This document shows positions 10,591 to 14,847 of a stretch of DNA of 14,847 nt, in pieces (position 1 is the first letter of the stretch; each line of letters begins with the position of its first letter). This DNA is from Betaproteobacteria bacterium HGW-Betaproteobacteria-8 (GTDB lineage Bacteria > Pseudomonadota > Gammaproteobacteria > Burkholderiales > Methylophilaceae). The stretch lies in contig PHCD01000039.1 in NCBI GenBank assembly GCA_002842135.1, forward strand, positions 1 through 14,847. The letters run 5' to 3'. The notes beneath the pieces are model-generated. The model made no database searches, had not been told where the DNA came from, and worked only from the letters and a program-made list of their open reading frames with translations. Both the position numbers and the translations under genes were made by a program.

Positions 10591-10823
10591 TCCTGTGGTT
10601 TTTTGGTGCTGCAAGTGTTGATGCCCATCCAGGTATAGATCGGGCACCAGCGAGTAAGGCCGGTAAGGATATAGGCAAGCCCGAGCAGGCCCACCAAACG
10701 CCAGGGAGAGTCTTCGATAAAGAGTATGGCGACAAGACAAAGTCCGGCCAGAATGCGCAGCGCCCGGTCGAGTTGGCCGACATTGATTTCGCCTTTGCTA
10801 AATCTCTTTTTACCAGAACTCAT
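10587..10823 (-). CDS. YgaP-like small membrane protein (DUF2892)
   Basis: A 78-residue protein with a basic N-terminus (1-20), two hydrophobic helices at about 22-36 and 42-57, and the ending TGLTRWCPIYTWMGINTC. This matches the DUF2892 family, the membrane part found at the end of the rhodanese-like protein YgaP, here without a rhodanese domain. Function is unknown; the conserved Cys60 and Cys71 suggest sulfur or redox links, which is inference. An AAGGAG Shine-Dalgarno (plus-strand 10830-10835) six bases before the ATG fixes the start. The pyrD stop codon falls inside that Shine-Dalgarno, and the TGA overlaps the GST start. The three genes therefore look like one operon. Confidence 0.88.
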   Translation of the reverse strand: MSSGKKRFSKGEINVGQLDRALRILAGLCLVAILFIEDSPWRLVGLLGLAYILTGLTRWCPIYTWMGINTCSTKKPQE

Positions 10824-10833
10824 CGCGCTCTCC

Positions 10834-11850
10834 TTATTTGAGTATGCGGCAGATATTCTTCACCAGCGCAGGGCCGCGATAGATCAGGCCACTGTAAACC
10901 TGAACCAGGCTTGCTCCGGCAGCAATCTTCTCGGCCGCATCCTCGCCCGAGAGTATGCCGCCGACACCGATAATCGGGATTCTGCCCTGCAGACGTTGTG
11001 CCAGCTGGCGTATCACCTGTGTCGATTTGTCGCGTACCGGCGCACCGGACAAACCGCCGGTTTCAGTGCCATTCTCCAGGTTTTGCACGGCATCGCGCGC
11101 CAGCGTCGTGTTGGTCGCAATCACGGCATCGAAGCCATGCTCCACAAGCAGATCGGCAATCTCGTGCACCTGCTCAAGCTCCAGGTCCGGCGCGATCTTC
11201 AACGCGACAGGCACATAGCGGCCATGTGTCTCTGCCAGTTTTTTCTGTTCCGCTTTCAACGATGCCAGCAAGCCGGAGAGCGCTTCCTTCTCCTGTAGCG
11301 CACGCAGGTTCTTGGTATTGGGTGAGGAAATGTTGACCGTGACATAACTGGCATAGGCATAGACCTTGCGCAGACATATCAGGTAATCGTCGACCGCACG
11401 CTCGTTCGGCGTATCGAAGTTCTTGCCGATATTGATGCCAAGTATGCCCTTGAATCCGGACGCCTTCACATTCTCTATCAGTTGGTCGACACCCAGATTG
11501 TTGAAACCGAAACGGTTGATGATGCCTTCCGCTTCCCTCACCCGGAACAGGCGCGGCTTGGGGTTGCCGGGCTGCGGTCGCGGCGTGACGGTACCGACTT
11601 CGATAAAGCCGAAGCCCAATGCCGCTAGACCATCAATACATGCCCCATTCTTGTCGAGCCCGGCAGCCAAACCAACTGCATTCGGAAAGGTTAGCCCCAT
11701 CACCTGCCGCGGCTCACATGCCGTCGGCTTACCGAACAGGCACGAAAGCCCCAGCGTGTGAACCAGCTTGAGGCTTTTCAGCGTGAGGTCATGGGTGCGC
11801 TCAGCATCGAGCCTGAATAAAAATGGTTTGAGAACTGAGTAGATATCCAT
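10834..11850 (-). CDS. pyrD: Dihydroorotate dehydrogenase (quinone), class 2
   Basis: Oxidises dihydroorotate to orotate in pyrimidine synthesis, passing electrons through FMN to membrane quinones. The 338 residues match class 2 enzymes. An N-terminal amphipathic helical region (1-30, [21 protein letters not shown]) associates with the membrane. Next come the [15 protein letters not shown]-binding region (58-69) and the NRFGFNN motif (112-118). The catalytic loop [12 protein letters not shown] has the base serine (Ser175 or Ser176). The closing phosphate-binding region is [15 protein letters not shown]. No clear Shine-Dalgarno precedes the ATG. A possible promoter lies upstream on the minus strand (TTGCTG at 11900-11905 and GATAAG at 11877-11882, 17 bases apart) but is weak. 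It heads the pyrD-DUF2892-GST unit. Confidence 0.97.
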   Translation of the reverse strand: MDIYSVLKPFLFRLDAERTHDLTLKSLKLVHTLGLSCLFGKPTACEPRQVMGLTFPNAVGLAAGLDKNGACIDGLAALGFGFIEVGTVTPRPQPGNPKPRLFRVREAEGIINRFGFNNLGVDQLIENVKASGFKGILGINIGKNFDTPNERAVDDYLICLRKVYAYASYVTVNISSPNTKNLRALQEKEALSGLLASLKAEQKKLAETHGRYVPVALKIAPDLELEQVHEIADLLVEHGFDAVIATNTTLARDAVQNLENGTETGGLSGAPVRDKSTQVIRQLAQRLQGRIPIIGVGGILSGEDAAEKIAAGASLVQVYSGLIYRGPALVKNICRILK

Positions 11851-12127
11851 GACGGGATTTTACTGGAAAACGCAGCCTTATCGAGGCGTATTAAGTAAGC
11901 AGCAAAGGTCTCGCCAATAAAATTACAGCGCAATTTTCGGGCAGTTTGTCATTCCCCTGCTGCCATGCCGAGCAACGCAGACTAGCCAAGTGATTTCGGC
12001 GAGCACTGTTTGAAATCCGCAGTAGCTCATGGTGTGTGTGAGCTACCAGGTTGAGTTGCGCAGTCGCTTGGCTGGTCGGGTAGCACAGGGAAGTCAAAGG
12101 CCATGGCAGGGGGTGCCCTTTGCTTTG

Positions 12128-12161
12128 GTTACTTTCCTTTGGGCAAGCAAAGGAAAGTAAC
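12128..12161. repeat. Perfect 14-bp inverted repeat with 6-base loop
   Basis: GTTACTTTCCTTTG and its exact reverse complement flank GGCAAG. It is immediately followed by a second short hairpin, CTCGCC-ggtcg-GGCGAG (12161-12177). There is no T-tract after either stem on the plus strand, which argues against a plain terminator for plus-strand transcripts. It is the strongest structure in the intergenic cluster. Confidence 0.8.
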
Positions 12162-12212
12162 TCGCCGGTCGGGCGAGACCGACAATTAATTTCCCGATGT
12201 TCCACAAGTGGG

Positions 12213-12256
12213 TTGATGTAGCCTGAGTGTGCTTTGTAACAATTGAAGCTTTCAAT
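12213..12256 (+). promoter_or_regulatory. Possible promoter plus dyad ahead of the small A+T-rich ORF
   Basis: TTGATG (12213-12218) and TGTAAC (12235-12240), 16 bases apart, each match four of six sigma-70 consensus bases. Directly after lies ATTGAA-GCT-TTCAAT (12242-12256), a perfect palindrome with 6-base arms. An operator there could block transcription, but this rests on position alone. Confidence 0.3.
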
Positions 12257-12278
12257 AAATCAGTTTGGGGAGAGTAAT

Positions 12279-12518
12279 ATGTTTAACAAAATTAAAAATC
12301 AGATACTGAAGCTTATTTTTATATCTATGTGGTGGCGCAACTCAGAAAAAGCGTGTGCATCGGCAGAACTCAAAGCCTTTAACACCGTTTTTGAAGGTGA
12401 ATCAAAAATAATATTTAAAGAATTTTGGAGCGAATGGGAATGGTTAGTTAAGCTAATTGCAATTGTGATCGGAATTCTTTACGGGGCTATAAAGTTTATA
12501 TTGCTCATCAATCTTTAA
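12279..12518 (+). CDS. Hypothetical 79-residue membrane-anchored protein, A+T-rich
   Basis: I do not recognise this gene. The ATG has a strong ribosome binding site, GGGGAGAG (12267-12274), with GGAG six bases before the start; an in-frame TTG at 12243 has none. The protein begins with a basic amphipathic stretch (MFNKIKNQILKLIFISMWW), has a polar, Glu-rich and Trp-rich middle (20-55), and ends in one hydrophobic helix (about 56-78), so it is probably a C-terminally anchored inner-membrane protein. By hand count about 33% of its bases are G or C, far below the flanking genes, and codon choice is correspondingly A/T-ending. This suggests horizontal origin. It sits alone between the intergenic repeat cluster and a convergent molybdoenzyme gene, followed by a hairpin. 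A fragment of a larger lost gene is also possible. Confidence 0.6.
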   Translation: MFNKIKNQILKLIFISMWWRNSEKACASAELKAFNTVFEGESKIIFKEFWSEWEWLVKLIAIVIGILYGAIKFILLINL

Positions 12519-12526
12519 AGTAGATA

Positions 12527-12575
12527 AAACTATTTGGCGCAACAAATATACCTTGCTGCGCCAAATAAATAGTTT
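12527..12575. terminator. Bidirectional hairpin terminator between the small ORF and the molybdoenzyme gene
   Basis: TTTGGCGCA (12533-12541) pairs with TGCGCCAAA (12557-12565) around a 15-base loop. AAACTA (12527-12532) can extend the stem with TAGTTT (12570-12575) across a 4-base bulge. On the minus strand the stem is followed by TAGTTTTATC, and on the plus strand by TAAATAGTTTATC. It could therefore end both convergent transcripts. The minus-strand stop codon at 12574-12576 lies at the outer edge of the stem. Confidence 0.65.
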
Positions 12576-14700
12576 ATCCCAACTCAACCTCCACCAAGTT
12601 ATCCGAGAACGTCGTCGAATGCCCCATATCGCCGAACTCGGCGGCACTGATGCAGTTCACCGTCCCGTTGTTCAGTTGCCGCCAGTAACCGAGTGTGGCG
12701 ACAACAATACCGGGGTTCACATCCCGCGTGATTCTCGCTTCGCCTTCAAAAGCCCCACGGTCATTGAACACCCGGACTTTTGCCCCCTCATCAATACCGC
12801 GCATATCGGCATCCGCCGGATTGATCAACACGAACTGTTCACCCTGGCCCTTGATTTTCTCCGTCACGTTGGCATAACAGGAATTCAGGAAGCCGTGACT
12901 CTTGGGTGAGATGATACTGAGCGGATATCTGGCCGCCAACGCCGGATTGGTGTCGGACGACTCGCGTGATGGCACATAGGCTGGCAATGGATCCAGGTCT
13001 TCGCCGGGCTGGAAGCCGTCATACATCTGGCGGAAAGGTCCGGCGACGAAATTCTTGGCGCCTTCAACATAGAACATGCACTTGCCGGTAGGCGTTGGAA
13101 AGTTGCCCTGTTTGTGAGGGGCACGGTCATCCTTGGTGCCGACCTTGAGCCGCGCAAAACCGTGCTCGCGCAGAAGAGCAAGATCGATACCTTTGCAGGC
13201 TGGAGAATTCCAGTCCACGTAATTTTCCAGGCACTCGCTATCGGACCATTTGAAGTTCTCTTCCTCAAATCCTAGACGCTTGGCCAGACGGCGGAATATC
13301 TCGTTGTTGGGCAACGCCTCGCCCGGCGGTTCAACGCACTTGGTGTTGTAGGTCAGATAGAGATGTCCCCAGGACAGGACCATGTCTTCCATCTCTGCAC
13401 CCATGGCGGCCGGCAGCACGATATCTGCATAGGCGGCGGTGTCGGAGATAAAATGATCGGCGACAATAGTGAACAGGTCTTCGCGCTTGAGGCCGGCAAT
13501 GATCTTGTCCGTTTCCGGCGATTGTGTCACCGGATTGGTGTTCCAGACCATGAGCGATTTGATTGGTGTCTTCAGCGGCAACTCGCCGAGCAGGGCACGA
13601 CCCAGTTGCAGGATGTTGATGACCGGAGTGCCTTCCGGAATAAGGTCCGGGCGGCAGATGACATCAAACTTGTAAGGGTGCTCCCATACCGGGAACTGCA
13701 ATGCGCCGCCGCCAACGTGGCGCCATGCCCCAATCAGAGCTGGCAGGCAGCTGACGGCACGGATGGCCTGACTGCCGCCATAGTTGCGTTCCAGCGCAAC
13801 ACCCAAACGAATCGCGGCTGGTGGTGTGGTCGCATATTCGCGGGCAAACCTGCGGATATCATCGGCCGGAATGCCGGTAATCTTCTCGGCCCATTCCGGC
13901 GTACAAGTTCTGGCGCGTTCAGCCAGCTCCTTGTAGCCGACGGTATAGTTATCGACGTAATCCTGATCAACCAGACCTTCCTCGATAATGACGTGCATCA
14001 TGGCCATCGCCAGCGCACCATCGGTGCCCGGCTTGGGCGCGATATGCCAGTCCGCTTCCTTGGCGGTTCTGGAAGCATAACTATCCACCACCACAACCTT
14101 GGCACCCTTCTTCTGGGCTTCCTTGACGATATGCCAGTGATGCAGATTGGTCGAGACCGAGTTGCAGGCCCAGATGACGATGTATTTGGAATGAATGAAA
14201 CTCTCCGGATCGACACCTGCTGTCGGGCCTACCGTCAGTAACCAGGCTGTACAAGAACCTTCTCCGCAGAATGTGCGCTCACACACGGTGGCGCCGAGGC
14301 GATTAAAGAAGGCATCACCACCATTCAAACCATGCACCAGGCCCTGGTTGCCCAGGTAACTGACAGGCAGGATCGCTTGCGGTCCATGCTCTGCAATCAG
14401 CGCCTGCCAACGGTCGACGATGGTATCCAGCGCCTCGTCCCAGCTGATGCGCTGGAACTGCTTGCTGCCCTTCGGGCCGACTCGCTTCATCGGATACAGC
14501 AGGCGGTCCGGGTGATAGTGGCGCTTTTCGTAATCCTTGAGTTTGACGCAGAGACCGCCACGCGTCATCGGGTGGTCGGGGTTGCCCTTGACCTCGATCA
14601 GTTTACCCTGCTTGACTTTGTACACCATGGAACAGGTGTCCGGACAATCATGCGGACAGCCGCCATAAAAGCTCTGAACGTCATCTACCAACTGATTCAT
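12574..14700 (-). CDS. Molybdopterin-dependent oxidoreductase with N-terminal [4Fe-4S] domain, substrate unknown
   Basis: A 708-residue catalytic subunit of the DMSO-reductase superfamily (COG0243-like). The N-terminal iron-sulfur motif is Cys15-x3-Cys19-x3-Cys23-x27-Cys51 (GGCPHDCPDTCS through GGLCVKLKDY). The molybdopterin core runs to about 550, with WACNSVSTNLHHW (178-190) and WNTNPVTQSPET (386-397) as cofactor-contact regions. The C-terminal molydop-binding domain (about 592-706) contains SPKSHGFLNSCYAN. The metal-ligand loop is near ERTFCGEGSC (141-150); I cannot tell whether a Cys or Ser ligates. No twin-arginine signal is present, so it is probably cytoplasmic. AGGAG six bases before the ATG (plus-strand 14707-14711) supports this start over the TTG at 14718. 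No iron-sulfur partner, membrane anchor or chaperone gene is adjacent in view. The substrate should not be guessed. Confidence 0.9.
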   Translation of the reverse strand: MNQLVDDVQSFYGGCPHDCPDTCSMVYKVKQGKLIEVKGNPDHPMTRGGLCVKLKDYEKRHYHPDRLLYPMKRVGPKGSKQFQRISWDEALDTIVDRWQALIAEHGPQAILPVSYLGNQGLVHGLNGGDAFFNRLGATVCERTFCGEGSCTAWLLTVGPTAGVDPESFIHSKYIVIWACNSVSTNLHHWHIVKEAQKKGAKVVVVDSYASRTAKEADWHIAPKPGTDGALAMAMMHVIIEEGLVDQDYVDNYTVGYKELAERARTCTPEWAEKITGIPADDIRRFAREYATTPPAAIRLGVALERNYGGSQAIRAVSCLPALIGAWRHVGGGALQFPVWEHPYKFDVICRPDLIPEGTPVINILQLGRALLGELPLKTPIKSLMVWNTNPVTQSPETDKIIAGLKREDLFTIVADHFISDTAAYADIVLPAAMGAEMEDMVLSWGHLYLTYNTKCVEPPGEALPNNEIFRRLAKRLGFEEENFKWSDSECLENYVDWNSPACKGIDLALLREHGFARLKVGTKDDRAPHKQGNFPTPTGKCMFYVEGAKNFVAGPFRQMYDGFQPGEDLDPLPAYVPSRESSDTNPALAARYPLSIISPKSHGFLNSCYANVTEKIKGQGEQFVLINPADADMRGIDEGAKVRVFNDRGAFEGEARITRDVNPGIVVATLGYWRQLNNGTVNCISAAEFGDMGHSTTFSDNLVEVELG

Positions 14701-14732
14701 ACACTTCTCCTGTATCAAACATTTTATTTTGT

Positions 14733-14748
14733 TATACAGATCAGTATA
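14733..14748. promoter_or_regulatory. 16-bp operator-like dyad over the molybdoenzyme -10 box
   Basis: TATACAGATCAGTATA is a palindrome with only one symmetric pair of mismatches (TATAC-n-GATC-n-GTATA). It overlaps the -10 element of the minus-strand gene, where a repressor would block RNA polymerase. No regulator gene is adjacent in the window, so the binding protein is unknown. Confidence 0.5.
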
Positions 14749-14770
14749 GATGAGTTTTCATCAGATGCAA
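14743..14770 (-). promoter_or_regulatory. Sigma-70-type promoter of the molybdoenzyme gene
   Basis: Read on the minus strand, TTGCAT (plus 14765-14770) and TATACT (plus 14743-14748, five of six consensus bases) are 16 bases apart. The spacer itself holds a small dyad, GATGA-gttt-TCATC (14749-14762). The -10 box lies about 42 bases before the start codon, and the region is free of genes. This is the best promoter in the window. Confidence 0.55.
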
Positions 14771-14772
14771 CC

Positions 14773-14801
14773 AAAAAAAGAGGCCTGAAAAGGCCTCTTT
14801 T
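14773..14801 (-). terminator. Strong intrinsic terminator for a minus-strand gene beyond the right edge
   Basis: AAAAGAGGCCT (14776-14786) pairs perfectly with AGGCCTCTTTT (14791-14801) around a GAAA loop. On the minus strand the stem runs into seven T residues (plus 14773-14779 are all A), the classic form for termination of leftward transcription. It insulates the molybdoenzyme promoter just downstream. On the plus strand the T-run is shorter but it could also work in that direction. Confidence 0.85.
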
Positions 14802-14811
14802 GAACAGGGTT

Positions 14812-14847
14812 TTATGACTTACGCCCGTCGCCAGGTTGTGCCCTGCG
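14812..14847 (-). CDS. Possible C-terminal tail of a minus-strand gene running off the window
   Basis: The terminator just to the left implies a gene ending here. Two minus frames end in TAA before it. One stops at 14812-14814 with tail RRAQPGDGRKS, the other at 14819-14821 with tail QGTTWRRA. The third frame reads straight through the terminator and is unlikely. Too little is visible to choose between frames or to name the product. Confidence 0.25.
   Translation of the reverse strand, partial: RRAQPGDGRKS

Larger units (their letters stand above)
11851..12278. repeat. Gene-poor stretch with a cluster of intergenic inverted repeats (main structures 11967-12177)
   Basis: No convincing gene lies between pyrD and the small ORF. 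Several inverted repeats do. GCCGA (11967-11971) faces TCGGC (11996-12000). GTAGCTCA (12022-12029) faces TGAGCTAC (12039-12046). GCTACC (12042-12047) faces GGTAGC (12079-12084). GTTACTTTCCTTTG (12128-12141) pairs perfectly with CAAAGGAAAGTAAC (12148-12161). CTCGCC (12161-12166) faces GGCGAG (12172-12177). CCTTTGCTT at 12118-12126 can also pair with AAGCAAAGG at 12146-12153 and beyond, competing with the 14-bp stem. The composition resembles dispersed intergenic repeats that I recall from other proteobacteria, often mis-annotated as hypothetical proteins; copy number in this genome cannot be seen from one window. Confidence 0.6.

Noticed and set aside
10726..11298. 190-residue plus-strand open frame opposite pyrD and the DUF2892 gene
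   Set aside because: Antisense to two well-supported genes, with no recognisable motif.
11891..12205. 104-residue minus-strand open frame across the intergenic repeat cluster
   Set aside because: It reads through the inverted repeats, including the 14-bp stem, has no ribosome binding site or domain, and resembles the spurious hypothetical proteins that arise from such repeats.
11851..12600. Insertion sequence or CRISPR array in the intergenic pocket
   Set aside because: No transposase reading frame, no clear terminal repeats with target duplication, and no regularly spaced direct repeats are visible.
13363..14241. 292-residue open frame on the plus strand opposite the molybdoenzyme gene
   Set aside because: Fully antisense to a clear conserved enzyme, with no family resemblance; long antisense frames are common opposite G+C-rich genes.
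12574..14700. Selenocysteine (in-frame TGA) in the molybdoenzyme, as in some formate dehydrogenases
   Set aside because: The frame is continuously open over its full length, so no recoded stop codon is needed.
14701..14772. Possible molybdenum-cofactor riboswitch in the molybdoenzyme leader
   Set aside because: The leader is only about 40-70 bases and A+T-rich, too short for that RNA class, and is better explained by a promoter with an operator dyad.

Overview
The window reads as a piece of a betaproteobacterial chromosome, most likely from a methylotroph-type lineage such as Methylophilaceae. That placement is inferred from protein style and gene order, not from a database search. Most of it is densely packed core genome with a moderately high G+C content. 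The exception is a small A+T-rich pocket around 12.2-12.6 kb.

Plus strand, 1-9.97 kb. The window opens inside a chemotaxis-type gene with a sensory N-terminal part and a C-terminal CheW domain. After a 124-base gap with two dyad structures comes tgt-yajC-secD-secF, the classical tRNA-queuosine/Sec-accessory cluster; queA is not beside tgt here. A HlyC/CorC-type membrane protein follows (DUF21, two CBS domains, C-terminal domain). Then come clpS and clpA, the adaptor and unfoldase of the ClpAP N-degron protease. A strong hairpin with a T-rich tail closes clpA.

Minus strand, 9.97-11.85 kb. pyrD, a YgaP-like (DUF2892) small membrane protein and a glutathione S-transferase-like protein form a tightly coupled unit. 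The pyrD stop codon lies inside the next gene's Shine-Dalgarno, and the third gene starts by an ATGA overlap. This unit converges on clpA, and the clpA terminator reaches into the 3' end of the GST gene.

Accessory-looking pocket, 11.85-12.58 kb. About 390 bases without a convincing gene hold a cluster of inverted repeats, including a 14-bp perfect stem. They are followed by a 79-residue A+T-rich ORF of unknown function with a good ribosome binding site and one predicted membrane segment. This is the least explained part of the window.

Minus strand, 12.57-14.70 kb. A lone cytoplasmic-type molybdopterin oxidoreductase with an N-terminal [4Fe-4S] motif has its own promoter. A 16-bp operator-like dyad overlaps the -10 box. 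At the right edge a strong terminator points to another minus-strand gene ending just outside.

I found no CRISPR array, tRNA, rRNA, transposase or recognised defence system. The window is largely ordinary; the points worth a second look are the repeat-plus-small-ORF pocket, the operator at the molybdoenzyme promoter, and the overlap of hairpins with coding 3' ends.
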